NCBI RefSeq assembly: GCF_003258595.1
Contig: NZ_QHHQ01000001.1
Coordinates: 186,001 to 250,000 of the forward strand
From: Acuticoccus sediminis
Lineage (GTDB): Bacteria > Pseudomonadota > Alphaproteobacteria > Rhizobiales > Amorphaceae
Direction of reading: 5' to 3'
Length of the DNA: 64,000 nucleotides
The notes beneath the pieces are model-generated. The model saw only the letters and a program-made list of their open reading frames with translations. It was not told the DNA's origin and did no database searches. This document shows, piece by piece, positions 1 through 8,858 of the stretch. Made by a program: the position numbers and the translations under genes. The first letter of the stretch is position 1. Each line of letters begins with the position of its first letter.

Positions 1-364
1 ATTTCACATTCGGCGCAGGCACTCAACTGGACCGAGCAGGCCCACAACTCCCCGACGACCTTGCGCCCGATCCGTCACGGTCGCCGTCACGATCCGGCCA
101 ATCGTACATGGGACAACGTTTGGCGGCGGAGGGGCTTCGCCGAGCATCGGTGTCACCGCCGGCAGGTCCCGCCGGGCTCCAGATCCCTGATTTTCAGCAT
201 TTTCGTCCCACGAGATAGAACTACTTTATCGAAAGACATGAACCTTTCGTAAGTTTGCGCAGTTGTCTTCGCGACATCATCCGAAACGTTGCAGCGCGCG
301 CCGGTCCGTCGCGCGGACAGGGTCTTGCGTCCCACGAACACCGTAGGAACGAAAGGAGCAACGA
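1..364. other. Non-coding start of window, upstream of BCCT gene
   Basis: I see no convincing gene here; the short open frames show no recognisable protein. An inverted repeat CGAAAG-N8-CTTTCG lies at 230-249, in a stretch less GC-rich than its surroundings, about 115 bases before the transporter start. It could be an operator or a leader hairpin for the osmolyte transporter. The ribosome-binding site AGGAG just before position 365 closes the region. Confidence 0.4.
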
Positions 365-2017
365 ATGCCATCGGAAGTCCGCACAGCGCGGCTCGGCATT
401 TTTCCACGGGTCAGCCCGCCCGTATTCGCCATCTCGGCCATCATCATACTGGGCTTCATCTTGTTCGGCGCCATCTTCACCGAGAGCGCCAAGGCCCTCT
501 TCAGCGGAGCGCAGGCTGCGATCACCGTTCACTTCGGATGGTTCTTCATCGTCCTGGTGAACGTTGTTCTCATCCTGTGCATCTACCTCGCGTTCGGCCG
601 GTACGGTGACATCCGGCTCGGCGAACAGGCCGAGGAGCCGGAATATGGCCTCCTGTCCTGGAGCGCGATGCTGTTCAGCGCCGGCATCGGCATCGGCCTG
701 CTCTACTGGGCCACGGCCGAGCCGCTGTTCCACTTCTTCAGCCCGCCGCTGGCGACGGCCGAGAGCGAGGAGGCCGCCTCCCAGGCGATGGTTTTCGCCT
801 TTCTGCACTGGGGCTTCCACGGCTGGGCGATCTACATCCTTGTGGCGCTGTCGCTCGCGTACTTCCACTTCCGCCGCGGCCTGCCGCTGTCGCCCCGCTC
901 CGGCCTCTACCCGCTGATCGGCGACCGGATCTACGGACCGATCGGCCACACCGTGGACATCCTCGCCGTCTTCGGAACGATGTTCGGGATCGTGACGAGC
1001 CTGGGGCTCGGCGTGATGCAGATCAGCGGCGGCATGAACCGGGTGTTCGGCACGCCGGACACGATGTGGATGCAGATCCTCCTCATCGCCTTCATCACCG
1101 CGCTGGCGACGATCTCGGTGTTCCTCGGGCTCGACAAGGGGATCAAGCGGATCTCGAACTTCAACATCATCCTCTCCCTGGTGATGCTGGTGTTCTTCAT
1201 CGCCCTTGGGCCGACGCTCTTCATCTTCGACAGCTACATCGAGAACATCGGCAACTACCTGCGCGCCATCGTCGAGCGCTCGTTCTGGAACGAGGCCTAC
1301 TCCGGCGGCAACTGGCAGGGCGACTGGACCATCTTCTACTGGGCGTGGTGGGTGTCCTGGAGCCCGTTCGTCGGCATCTTCATCGCGCGGATCTCGCGCG
1401 GGCGCACGATCCGCGAGTTCGTGCTGGGCGTGCTCCTCATCCCCTGCTCGATCCTCTTCCTGTGGTTCACCGCGTTCGGCGGCACCGCGATCCACATGGA
1501 GATGACCGGCGACCCGGGCCTGATCGAGGCGACCAAGGCCGACTACGGCGACGCCGTCTTCAAGCTCATCGAGTACTTCCCGATGACGAACGTGCTCGCC
1601 GTCGTGATCATGGTCATGATCGTCGTCTGGTTCGTCACCTCGTCCGACAGCGGCAGCTTCGTCATCGACATGCTGACCGCCGGCGGCGACCGCGACCCGC
1701 CGAAGATCCAGCGCATCTTCTGGGCGACGACGGAGGGCGCGGTGGCGGCGGTGCTGCTCGTCGCGGGCGGGCTCAACGCGCTGCAGGCCGCCGCGGTGGT
1801 CGCGGGCTTCCCCTTCGCGTTCGTGCTGATCGCGCTCGGATACGGCCTGATGCGAGCGCTGGGGCGCGACAAGCTCATCCTCTACCGCCAGGCGCAGCTC
1901 TACCGCACCGCCGAAGAGGTCGACGCCAATACTCCGCCGGAGATCAAGCACTGGGAGGAGAGCGAGCCGATCCCGCGTCCGAGGCGCACCGGCCCCGCCC
2001 CTCAGGCGGCGGAGTAG
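365..2017 (+). CDS. BCCT family transporter (betaine/carnitine/choline type)
   Basis: This is a secondary transporter of the inner membrane that takes up quaternary ammonium compounds such as glycine betaine, choline or carnitine, usually driven by Na+ or H+. The 550-residue length and about 12 hydrophobic segments fit the family. The diagnostic segment is visible near residues 320-350: a tryptophan-rich WAWWVSWSPFVGIF run followed by ARISRGRTIREF. Near the C-terminal third the WFVTSSDSGSF segment is also typical. The ATG follows a clear AGGAG site. The C-terminal tail after the last membrane segment is short, so a long osmosensing extension like that of BetP is absent. Substrate cannot be assigned from sequence alone. 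It stands alone, convergent with a serine hydrolase gene. Confidence 0.93.
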   Translation: MPSEVRTARLGIFPRVSPPVFAISAIIILGFILFGAIFTESAKALFSGAQAAITVHFGWFFIVLVNVVLILCIYLAFGRYGDIRLGEQAEEPEYGLLSWSAMLFSAGIGIGLLYWATAEPLFHFFSPPLATAESEEAASQAMVFAFLHWGFHGWAIYILVALSLAYFHFRRGLPLSPRSGLYPLIGDRIYGPIGHTVDILAVFGTMFGIVTSLGLGVMQISGGMNRVFGTPDTMWMQILLIAFITALATISVFLGLDKGIKRISNFNIILSLVMLVFFIALGPTLFIFDSYIENIGNYLRAIVERSFWNEAYSGGNWQGDWTIFYWAWWVSWSPFVGIFIARISRGRTIREFVLGVLLIPCSILFLWFTAFGGTAIHMEMTGDPGLIEATKADYGDAVFKLIEYFPMTNVLAVVIMVMIVVWFVTSSDSGSFVIDMLTAGGDRDPPKIQRIFWATTEGAVAAVLLVAGGLNALQAAAVVAGFPFAFVLIALGYGLMRALGRDKLILYRQAQLYRTAEEVDANTPPEIKHWEESEPIPRPRRTGPAPQAAE

Positions 2018-2060
2018 CGCGCACGTTCGTGTCCCGGCGGTGCGGCGCCCGGGCCGCCCC

Positions 2061-2077
2061 CGACCGCGCGGCGGTCG
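2061..2077. terminator. Stem-loop between convergent genes
   Basis: A perfect 7-bp stem CGACCGC/GCGGTCG with a 3-base loop lies between the stop codons of the BCCT transporter and the convergent serine hydrolase. It may terminate transcription from both sides. No U-run follows, so the call rests on position and symmetry only. Confidence 0.35.
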
Positions 2078-2137
2078 TCCCGCCGCCCTGCGGCACGCGC
2101 CGCGACCCCGATGCGGCCGCCGAGGGCGGCCAGGTCG

Positions 2138-3292
2138 CTACCGTGGCGCGAGCTGGCCGATCAGCGCGTTGGCGAACTGGGTCATCGCCGCCACCGCCGG
2201 GAAATCATACTTGTTGATCGCGATGAATATCCCGACCTCGCGGTAGGGCGAAAACGCGATGTAGCTGATGACGCCGTTGGCGAGACCCGACTTCTGCAGG
2301 ATCAGCGGCCGGTCCCCCTCCGGCCACATCACGACCCAGCCCAGCGCGATCGCATCGAGATGCCCCGATTCGTCCATGTTCGAGGCAGGGCTCAGCGCGT
2401 CCCGCACGAGGACGGGAGACTGGCTGAGCAACCGCACCTCCGCGCCATCGGGGCTGAAGCGGGCGAGGTTCCACTCCAGGAAGTCGAGCATGTCGTTGGC
2501 CGTCGTCACCAGCGACGAGGAGCCCTCGTTGTTGGGCGGAGTGGGCCGATCCGGGAGAGGTTTGCCGGTCCACAGGTGGCCGGTGAACATGTTCGCCCTG
2601 GCCGCCTCGCTCGGCTCGTAGCCCGTCGCCTCGAGGCCGAGCGGATCCAGCACTCTGGATGTCACCAGCCCGGAGAAATCGTCGACCCCGGCCGCCTCCC
2701 GGAGCGCCATGCCGAGGAGGTCGAACCCGATGTTGGAATACAGCATTCCGGTGCCGGGCGCGAAAAGGAGCGGGTTGCCCTCGAGGTTCCGGCGGTAGTT
2801 TTCGATCGAGTACTTGGACTCGTCGTCCGGGACGCCATCGTCGTCCGTGCGATCGCCGCCGTCGTCGTAGACGACGAGCTCGTGCGGGAAGCCCGCCGCG
2901 TGTGTCACGAGGTCGACCAGGCGAATCGGATGATCCCTCTCCGGGATCGGAAGGTCAGGCAGATGCTGCTGCAGGGTGTCCGTCAGCCCGACGGTGCCCT
3001 CGGAAACGAGATGGGCGAGCACCAGTCCGGTGAAGACCTTCGTGATCGAGCCGATGCGCATGGTCGTGTCGCCGTTCGGCGCCGGATCGCCCTTTTCCGC
3101 GATCGTCCCGAAGCCGTAGACCGCGCGCTCGCCTTGCCGCGTGACCGCAACGACCATCCCCGGGACCTCGTTGCTGATGAAGAAGACGTCGGCGGGGAAG
3201 CCAACCGTCTCGTCCAGGAAAAGGTCCTGCGCGAGGAGGGGCTGCGTGAGGCCGGTCATCGCCAGGAGCGCGACGGCGAAACGATTCAGCAT
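2138..3292 (-). CDS. Secreted class C beta-lactamase-family serine hydrolase
   Basis: This is a penicillin-binding-protein-like serine hydrolase (beta-lactamase class C / esterase EstB / D-aminopeptidase superfamily), probably exported. I chose the ATG at 3292 because a GGAGGG site sits just upstream and a clean signal peptide ending ALLAMTGLTQPLLAQ follows. An upstream in-frame start would place 40 non-signal residues first. The family motifs are present in order: the nucleophile SxxK as SITK in the N-terminal third, the YxN motif as YSN in MLYSNIGFD, and a KSG triad in LQKSGLANG. The length of 384 residues fits the family. Substrate could be a peptide, ester or beta-lactam; the family is functionally mixed, so resistance should not be assumed. 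Confidence 0.88.
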   Translation of the reverse strand: MLNRFAVALLAMTGLTQPLLAQDLFLDETVGFPADVFFISNEVPGMVVAVTRQGERAVYGFGTIAEKGDPAPNGDTTMRIGSITKVFTGLVLAHLVSEGTVGLTDTLQQHLPDLPIPERDHPIRLVDLVTHAAGFPHELVVYDDGGDRTDDDGVPDDESKYSIENYRRNLEGNPLLFAPGTGMLYSNIGFDLLGMALREAAGVDDFSGLVTSRVLDPLGLEATGYEPSEAARANMFTGHLWTGKPLPDRPTPPNNEGSSSLVTTANDMLDFLEWNLARFSPDGAEVRLLSQSPVLVRDALSPASNMDESGHLDAIALGWVVMWPEGDRPLILQKSGLANGVISYIAFSPYREVGIFIAINKYDFPAVAAMTQFANALIGQLAPR

Positions 3293-3754
3293 AAACCCTC
3301 CGCGAACATTTTCTAATATTTCTTGACTTACTATAACGCTTTCGCAGCCCTGAAATAGATGCGTGTTCCCGGCGGTCGCCGACGCTCCGGCGTGACCTTC
3401 CCGGCCCGGCACGGCAGAAGGCCCATGTCACCGTCCGTCGGGGCGTCCGGTCGCGAGCGCGCGCAGATGGCGAATCCGAGGCGCGGCGCACAACAGCCCT
3501 CACCACCGAGCGATGCTTTTCTGGATCGTCGTCCGGGAGCCGTGCGCGGCGCTGCATTCATGCCGGGGGCGATGCGAATGGACGCGCCACCTCTCAGCCC
3601 CGACGCGGCCGAGAGCTCCGAAGGTCGCCGATTCGCGGGATCGGACCATGCGTCACCGACGTGGCCGACGCGCATGTTCGGCGGCGCCGCAAAACGCACA
3701 CCCGCTCAAGCCGCGGCGCCTTGTTCTCTCTGGGACAGCAATTTGGGGGTCAGA
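3293..3754. other. Intergenic region between serine hydrolase and tRNA-Tyr
   Basis: The first 65 bases are AT-richer than the surroundings and hold the leader of the minus-strand hydrolase gene, with a -10-like TATAGT on the minus strand (plus positions 3330-3335) but no good -35. The remainder is GC-rich. Open frames here give arginine- and alanine-rich translations without family features, one of them reading through the tRNA, so I call none of them. Confidence 0.5.
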
Positions 3755-3839
3755 TGGTGGAGGGGGTTGGATTCGAACCAACGTAGGCATAGCCAGCGGA
3801 TTTACAGTCCGCCCCCTTTAGCCACTCGGGCACCCCTCC
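3755..3839 (-). tRNA. tRNA-Tyr (anticodon GTA), CCA encoded
   Basis: On the minus strand the acceptor stem GGAGGGG pairs with CCCCTCC. The anticodon loop reads ACTGTAAAT with GTA in the centre, the T-loop GGTTCGAATCC is canonical, and a long variable arm marks a class II tRNA. Those features together identify tRNA-Tyr. The 3' CCA is encoded in the genome. The gene lies 47 bases from, and divergent to, the rRNA methyltransferase gene. Its position-specific GGATTTACAGTCCGC complement explains the spurious open frames that cross it. Confidence 0.96.
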
Positions 3840-3886
3840 GGTGTGGGCGGCGTGTTAGGCTGTACGCGCGGCGATGTCAACGATGA

Positions 3887-4621
3887 GTGTCGAACGAAAC
3901 TATGGATGATTCAGAGCCCTATTGGCTTTTCGGGCTTCACGCGGTCCGCGCGGCGCTCGCAAACCCCCGGCGCGCCGTGCACGAGATGATGGTGACGACC
4001 AACGCGCTGCGGCGTCTCGACCCGCTTCCGCGCCGAATCCAGCCCGAAACGGTGGACGTCCGGCGGCTCAACAAGCTGCTGGGCGACGCGGTCCATCAGG
4101 GCGTCGCGATTCGCGTCTCCCCGCTGAAGAGCGTCGCGCTCGACGAGATCGCCGGGGGCAGGCTCGTCCTGTGCCTCGACCACATCACCGATCCCCACAA
4201 CGTCGGTGCCATCCTGCGCTCGGCGGCGGCCTTCAAGGCCGACGGCATCGTCGTGACGCGGCGCCACAGCGCGTCGGAGACGGGCGTCCTCGCCAAGTCG
4301 GCGTCCGGCGCGCTCGACATGGTGCCGATCGCGGTCGAGACGAACATGTCCCGCGCCGTCGACGCGCTGCGGGAGGCCGGGTTCCGCACCATCGCCCTCG
4401 ACAGCGAGGCGGAGACGACGTTGAGCGAGCAGCCGCGGGCCGACCGCTGGGCGTTCGTCCTCGGCGCGGAGGGCAAGGGCGTGCGGCCGGGCGTGCGGGC
4501 CTCATGCGACGCGACCGCGGCGATCGAAGTGCCGGGCGCTCTCGCCTCGCTCAACGTATCGAATGCGGCGGCGATCATCCTCTACGCCGCTCAAACGCAC
4601 CTCCTCGGCGACAAAGCTTGA
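3887..4621 (+). CDS. rlmB: TrmH/SpoU family RNA 2'-O-methyltransferase, RlmB type
   Basis: This cytoplasmic SPOUT-class enzyme uses S-adenosylmethionine to methylate a ribose 2'-OH. The closest known family member is RlmB, which acts on G2251 of 23S rRNA. The N-terminal part, beginning WLFGLHAVRAAL, matches the L30e-like substrate-binding domain. The SPOUT motifs follow: DHITDPHNVGAILRSA around residue 97, FVLGAEGKGVR around 190, and SLNVSNAAAIILY near the C-terminus. The reading frame can start with GTG at 3887 or ATG at 3902; both leave the domain intact. tRNA-Tyr is divergent immediately upstream. A tRNA target cannot be excluded from sequence. Confidence 0.9.
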   Translation: MSNETMDDSEPYWLFGLHAVRAALANPRRAVHEMMVTTNALRRLDPLPRRIQPETVDVRRLNKLLGDAVHQGVAIRVSPLKSVALDEIAGGRLVLCLDHITDPHNVGAILRSAAAFKADGIVVTRRHSASETGVLAKSASGALDMVPIAVETNMSRAVDALREAGFRTIALDSEAETTLSEQPRADRWAFVLGAEGKGVRPGVRASCDATAAIEVPGALASLNVSNAAAIILYAAQTHLLGDKA

Positions 4622-4841
4622 TGAGCGCTGGTCTTTCGCGCCAGAATGTTGATACTTCCAGCGCTGATCGCCGTTTGATCGGCCTATTCGACGCCGATGG
4701 CCGGAAGCGATTTCGGCATCGGCGGTAAGAACAACCTTTCGCGTCGCGGGATCGTATTCCTTTTGTCACCATGGTTAGCTGCGCCGAGCCAACAATTCAG
4801 CATTGCTGCGCCAGCGCCCGCTCAATTACAGGGGTAGCGGA

Positions 4842-5438
4842 ATGAACCGTGACAATGGACCGAGCCATCCCCGACCGGCCCGGACGGGCCCGCGGCGGGT
4901 GCCTGCGTCGCGGGGGACCGGCGGCGGCGCGCCACGCCGCCTCGCCTCGCCGACTGTGAGCGAATGGCCCGGCGTGCTCGACACGCGGGCGCTCGACCAG
5001 TCGCTTCACCTCAATCTGAGGCTCGCCGCGGTGGTCTGCTCGCGGCGGATGGAGGCGGCCCTGCGGGACCGCGGGCTGAGCGCGGTGGAGCTCGTGACGC
5101 TCGCGCTGATCCAGGCCAACCCCGGGATCCGGCAGGGCGTCCTGGCATCGACGCTCCAGCTCAAGCCGGCCTACATGACGAAGCTCGTCCAGTCCCTTCA
5201 GGACCTGCGTCTCGTCAAGCGCACCGTTCCGGCGAACGACCGCCGCTCCGTCGAGCTGCGACTGTCGAGCGAGGGCGAGGCCGTGACCACCGCCGAGCGC
5301 GAGCGGGTCGAGGCGTTCGAGACGCGCATGCACGCGGGCCTCCTCAGCCCGGCCGAGCAGCGCCAGCTCCTGAAGCTGCTGAAGAAGGTCTGGCAGGCCG
5401 ACGACCCCGACGATTTCGAGATCCTTCGGGTCATCTGA
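4842..5438 (+). CDS. MarR family transcriptional regulator
   Basis: This is a predicted winged-helix DNA-binding regulator. The segment from about residue 50 to 150 follows the MarR fold: LSAVELVTLALIQANPGI, then a recognition helix region around LQLKPAYMTKLVQSL, then the wing with the family's D-R-R signature (PANDRRSVEL) and the LSSEGEAV turn. The ATG at 4842 is preferred over an upstream TTG. About 45 N-terminal residues are arginine- and proline-rich and may be disordered, or the true start may be further in. No target gene is obvious: the neighbours are an rRNA methyltransferase upstream and convergent IalB genes downstream. Confidence 0.85.
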   Translation: MNRDNGPSHPRPARTGPRRVPASRGTGGGAPRRLASPTVSEWPGVLDTRALDQSLHLNLRLAAVVCSRRMEAALRDRGLSAVELVTLALIQANPGIRQGVLASTLQLKPAYMTKLVQSLQDLRLVKRTVPANDRRSVELRLSSEGEAVTTAERERVEAFETRMHAGLLSPAEQRQLLKLLKKVWQADDPDDFEILRVI

Positions 5439-5456
5439 GCGCGAATCACGGCGGCC

Positions 5457-5478
5457 CGGAGCGAATCATCTCGCTCCG
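5457..5478 (+). terminator. Stem-loop terminator after the MarR gene
   Basis: A perfect 8-bp stem CGGAGCGA/TCGCTCCG with a 6-base loop starts 18 bases after the MarR stop codon. Its position at a convergent junction supports a terminator role, though no U-tract follows. Confidence 0.5.
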
Positions 5479-5795
5479 ACAGCCCGTGTACCCCTCTGGA
5501 TCCGACGGGCGATGGTCCGGCGCGTCGGCCCCTCGCCCACGCGGCGACGAATGCCGACATGCGGCACAGTGACGGCCGGCCGAATTCGCGGACCGTCGGA
5601 TCGGGCGGAGGAAGCCGGGCGGGAGCGGCGCTCCGGCGCGTGGCGCGGGTAGCGTCGCGGGGGACATTTCCAGTGCCCGGAAGTCGGGGCGAGCAGCGCA
5701 CCTGCCGGGGGGCCGCTGCGTCCCGGAGGTGCCATCACTGGACAGCCTCTCGGGAGGGACGGCGGGGCCGGCTCGCGGCGCCGCCGGCTATGGTG
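5479..5795. other. Non-coding spacer between convergent MarR and IalB genes
   Basis: This 317-base spacer is GC-rich. I see no coding sequence, tRNA or repeat in it beyond low-complexity GC strings. Confidence 0.4.
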
Positions 5796-6884
5796 TCAGG
5801 AGCGCGGGGGGCGATTCTGGGGGCGCGGCGAAGGGCCGTTGCCGCGCCGGGGCGGACGGCCGTCGCCAGACGCCTCGCTCCCCGGCAGACGGCGAGGCTC
5901 GCGCGAGGGGACCAGGCCGTTCTGCGTCTCGGCCGGCTCGCGGGCCGCGCGGGGCGGCTCCAGCATCCGCGGCGACTGGCGCACCGGCGCCACCGGCTCG
6001 TCGCGCAGGTCCTCTTCCTCCTCGTCCTCGAAGTCGTCCTCCTCCTCGTCCTCGTCGTCGACGGGGGCGGCACGGGCGGCCTCGCGCTTTGACTTGCCGT
6101 TCCTTGCCTTGCCGTTCTTGGCCTTGCGCCGCTTCGACCTGCGCGACACCCCCCGCACGATCAGAAGCCCGCCGATCACGATGAGGAGGAAGAGCGCGCC
6201 GACCGCGCCCGCGACGTAGGGGAAGAGGTCGTCCTCGAGGAGTTGGTCGAGCGCGGTGCGGTTGTCCGGCTCGAAGCGCGTGTCGAGGCTGGCGATCGAG
6301 GTGGCCGGGCTGGTGCTGGTCGCGACCGGGGCGCGCGGGGGCGCGGCCTCCGCCAGGGTCTCGGTGGGCGGGTTCTCCAGCGCCGTGAAGCCTTCCTTGA
6401 AGCCCGCCAGCGAGATCGGGATGCCGATCCCCTCCTCCGGGGTGCGGAAGATCGAGAAGGTCGCTGTCGTGCCCGCCTCGAATCGCTCGATCAGCCCGTC
6501 GTCGAGGCGGACCTCGGCGACGCAACCGGACGGCAGGCAGCGCACGAAACCGGCCGCCCCGACCTCGACGTCGTCGATCGAAAGGCCGAGGCCGGGCGGC
6601 AGCAGGATCGCGAGCGGCGCCAGGACACGCAGGATCTGCACCTGCTGGTCGGCGGTGCGGATGAAGACGACGCTGAGCGCGATGTTGGCGCGGTCCTGCG
6701 CCTGGACGTTCTGGACCAGGGCGCATTGCTCGGACGGGGCGCCGACCTCGGGCTGGCAGCGGATCTGCCAGTCACCGTATCGCCCGACGATCCGGCCCTG
6801 TGCCTCCGCCGGGGCGATATCGACGAGCGTGCCGGACAGCACCGCAATCAAACCGGCCAACAGCACCCAAAGGCGTGGTAGCAT
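5796..6884 (-). CDS. IalB-like exported protein with membrane anchor and charged tail
   Basis: The N-terminal half is an invasion-associated locus B (IalB) domain, a periplasmic fold common in Hyphomicrobiales. It starts after a signal peptide ending APAEA with GRYGDWQIRCQPE and carries the two paired-cysteine segments of the family (one in EQCALVQ, one in RCLPSGC). After a proline- and alanine-rich linker comes one strong membrane segment near residues 223-247 (VAGAVGALFLLIVIGGLLIV). A very basic stretch (KRRKAKNGKARNGKSKR) and a long acidic run (DEDEEEDDFEDEEEED) follow. The usual IalB is only about 170-200 residues, so the anchor and roughly 110-residue tail are an addition. I use the ATG at 6884, seven bases after GGAG; an upstream GTG overlaps that site. 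Its tandem paralog lies upstream in the same direction. The role in this organism is unknown. Confidence 0.8.
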   Translation of the reverse strand: MLPRLWVLLAGLIAVLSGTLVDIAPAEAQGRIVGRYGDWQIRCQPEVGAPSEQCALVQNVQAQDRANIALSVVFIRTADQQVQILRVLAPLAILLPPGLGLSIDDVEVGAAGFVRCLPSGCVAEVRLDDGLIERFEAGTTATFSIFRTPEEGIGIPISLAGFKEGFTALENPPTETLAEAAPPRAPVATSTSPATSIASLDTRFEPDNRTALDQLLEDDLFPYVAGAVGALFLLIVIGGLLIVRGVSRRSKRRKAKNGKARNGKSKREAARAAPVDDEDEEEDDFEDEEEEDLRDEPVAPVRQSPRMLEPPRAAREPAETQNGLVPSREPRRLPGSEASGDGRPPRRGNGPSPRPQNRPPRS

Positions 6885-7001
6885 CCTCACTCTCCTACGC
6901 TATCGCGCGGCGGCGATGTGGAGCGTCGTCGCGCGCACTCAGCCGCTTCTGTATCTGCTTCGCGGCATGGGTGCACGCCCCCTGCAGCAATGGTGATCAA
7001 A

Positions 7002-7622
7002 TCATCTCGTCCCGTTCGCGTCGGGGGCGCGGCCACCCGTCGCATCGCCCGCCCCCTCCGCGGTGGGGCCCTCCCGGCCGGCCTCCCCTGCCGGGCTGCC
7101 GGCGGAGGCGGTGGCGAGCGCCGCCAGCGCGTCGCCGAGGCCGGCGAGGTCCACCTCGACGGCCGCCTGGCGGGTCGGCGTGACCGAGACCGCGAACTCG
7201 GCCGTGCGCCCGCGCACGAGCTGCCGGCGCAGGGTGTCGGACAGCGCGACCTCGGAGATGCAGCCCGGGGGCAGGCAGCGAACGAACCCCGCGACGCCCA
7301 CCTCCGCCCCGTCGACGGCGAGGCTGAGCCCGGCCGGCAGCAGCACGCCGAGCGGCGCCAGAACCCGCAGAACGTCGACCGATCCGTCCTCCCCGCGCAC
7401 GAAGAGGACGGTGAGGACGACGCCCGCGTCGCTCTCGGCGGCGGCGATCTGCGTCGCGGCGCAGTCGTCGACCGGATCGCCGACCGTGCGCTCGCAGCGC
7501 ACCGTCCACGCCCCGTAGGTGCCGACGGCCGGACCCTGCGCGGCAGCCGGAATGGACGCGGCGACAAGGCCCGCGAGGGCGAGCGCGAGGCCACCCCCAG
7601 GAACACCGGCGGCACGCCACAT
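7002..7622 (-). CDS. IalB-like exported protein
   Basis: This is a second IalB-domain protein, 206 residues, with a signal peptide ending IPAAAQ and then VGTYGAWTVRCERTVG. The cysteine pattern (RCER, DCAAT, RCLPPGC) and the block VLRVLAPLGVLLPAGLSL match the neighbouring paralog closely, which indicates tandem duplication. The ATG at 7622 follows AAGGA and directly begins the signal peptide; longer frames add 35 residues without a signal. Unlike its neighbour it has no membrane anchor after the domain, only an alanine/glycine-rich tail of about 40 residues. The gap to the downstream paralog is about 117 bases, so the two may share a transcript. Function beyond a periplasmic or cell-surface location is not known. 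Confidence 0.8.
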   Translation of the reverse strand: MWRAAGVPGGGLALALAGLVAASIPAAAQGPAVGTYGAWTVRCERTVGDPVDDCAATQIAAAESDAGVVLTVLFVRGEDGSVDVLRVLAPLGVLLPAGLSLAVDGAEVGVAGFVRCLPPGCISEVALSDTLRRQLVRGRTAEFAVSVTPTRQAAVEVDLAGLGDALAALATASAGSPAGEAGREGPTAEGAGDATGGRAPDANGTR

Positions 7623-7866
7623 AGGCAGTCCTTGCAATGGGCTGGAACTCGACAACGACAAATTCACCTTCGACCCCCAGGAGGATTCGCGGCCTCGTGC
7701 GGGCCATGCAAGGCGAAAATGCGACACCCCCGCAATTGGAGTCGTCCGCGGGGCCGGATCCGGTGTGGCCAGTCGGCTGGAACAGGTCTAAAGGGGGACG
7801 TGTGAACGTGCGTGTTCGGTGCTTCCGTCGGTGGACGCACGAACGCGGCGTTGGTAAGTTTCAGGA

Positions 7867-7892
7867 CGTTCCGAAATTTATGTTTTGGAACG
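7867..7892. promoter_or_regulatory. Inverted repeat upstream of ctaC
   Basis: CGTTCC-N14-GGAACG, with AAA and TTT continuing the symmetry inward, lies 28 bases before the oxidase subunit II start in an AT-rich pocket. It could be an operator or a leader hairpin. It falls in the 297-base divergent spacer between the IalB pair and the oxidase cluster (7623-7919), which presumably holds promoters for both directions. Confidence 0.35.
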
Positions 7893-7919
7893 GCCTCGTT
7901 AATCGATGAAAAGAGCGGG

Positions 7920-8858
7920 ATGGGATCGAACACCATGAGGGCGATGGCAAAGGTTGGGCGAGACGCCATAAGCCGGCTCGGCGCGGTCGTGTTGGCGATG
8001 ATGCTGGCAGGGGGCGCCGCGCATGCCGACCAGCCGGTGCCGTGGGGCATCACGTTCCAGGACGCGGCCAGCCCGATCATGGGCCAGATCCACTGGTTCG
8101 AAGGCTATACGCTCATCATCATCACGATCATCACGCTGTTCGTCCTTGCGCTGCTGCTCATTGTGATCTTCCGGTTCAATGCCAAGGCGAACCCGGTTGC
8201 GTCCAAAACGTCGCACAACACGATGATCGAGGTCGTGTGGACCATCGTCCCGGTGCTGATCCTGGTGGCGATCGCGTTCCCCTCGTTCCGCCTCCTCTAC
8301 AACCAGACCAACATTCCCGAGCCCGACATCACGGTGAAGGCGACCGGCAAGTCCTGGTACTGGCAGTACGAGTACATGGACGAGGACTACGCCGACGCCG
8401 GGCCGATCATCTCGAACATGCTCAACGAAGAGCAGCGGGCCGAGCGCAAGTCGTCCTACAACCTGACCGACGCCGAGGCCCCGCGCCTTCTGACCGTGGA
8501 CTATCCGCTGGTCGTGCCGGTCGACGCGATCGTCCACGTCCTGGCGACCTCGTCCGACGTGAACCACGCGGTCGCGATGCCCGCCTTCGGCATCAAGACC
8601 GACGGCATCAACGGGCGCCTGAACGAGACCTGGTTCCGGGCCACAGCGCCGGGCGTTTACTACGGCCAGTGCTCGGAGCTCTGCGGCGCCAACCACGCCT
8701 TCATGCCGCTCGAATTCCACGTCCTGCCGCAGGAGCAGTTCGACGAGTGGATGACGATGGCGAAGGAAGACCCGGACGCCGCCAACGACCAGCTCATCCG
8801 CTGGCACGCCGAGCGCAGCGGCATCGACACCCAGAAGGTCGCCTCGCTGACCAACTGA
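7920..8858 (+). CDS. ctaC: Cytochrome c oxidase subunit II
   Basis: This subunit of the aa3 oxidase binds the CuA centre and accepts electrons from cytochrome c on the periplasmic side. After a signal peptide ending AGGAAHA there are two membrane helices, at roughly residues 60-85 and 105-125 of the 312-residue product. The cupredoxin domain follows. The CuA ligands are visible: His216 in SDVNHAVAMP, then Cys251, Glu253, Cys255, His259 and Met262 in QCSELCGANHAFM. The aromatic KSWYWQYEY patch for electron entry is present. The ATG at 7920 is chosen because upstream residues are not part of the family; a second ATG lies 15 bases on. It opens the cta gene cluster. Confidence 0.96.
   Translation: MGSNTMRAMAKVGRDAISRLGAVVLAMMLAGGAAHADQPVPWGITFQDAASPIMGQIHWFEGYTLIIITIITLFVLALLLIVIFRFNAKANPVASKTSHNTMIEVVWTIVPVLILVAIAFPSFRLLYNQTNIPEPDITVKATGKSWYWQYEYMDEDYADAGPIISNMLNEEQRAERKSSYNLTDAEAPRLLTVDYPLVVPVDAIVHVLATSSDVNHAVAMPAFGIKTDGINGRLNETWFRATAPGVYYGQCSELCGANHAFMPLEFHVLPQEQFDEWMTMAKEDPDAANDQLIRWHAERSGIDTQKVASLTN

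Noticed and set aside
2138-3292. Antibiotic-resistance beta-lactamase
   Set aside because: The SxxK/YxN/KSG motifs define the wide serine hydrolase superfamily; nothing in the context or sequence singles out a resistance enzyme.
3359-3886. Open frame that reads through the tRNA-Tyr gene, with a DSNQRRHSQRIYSP-like peptide
   Set aside because: That peptide is a known artefact of translating tRNA-Tyr in the wrong strand and frame; no ribosome-binding site or family similarity.
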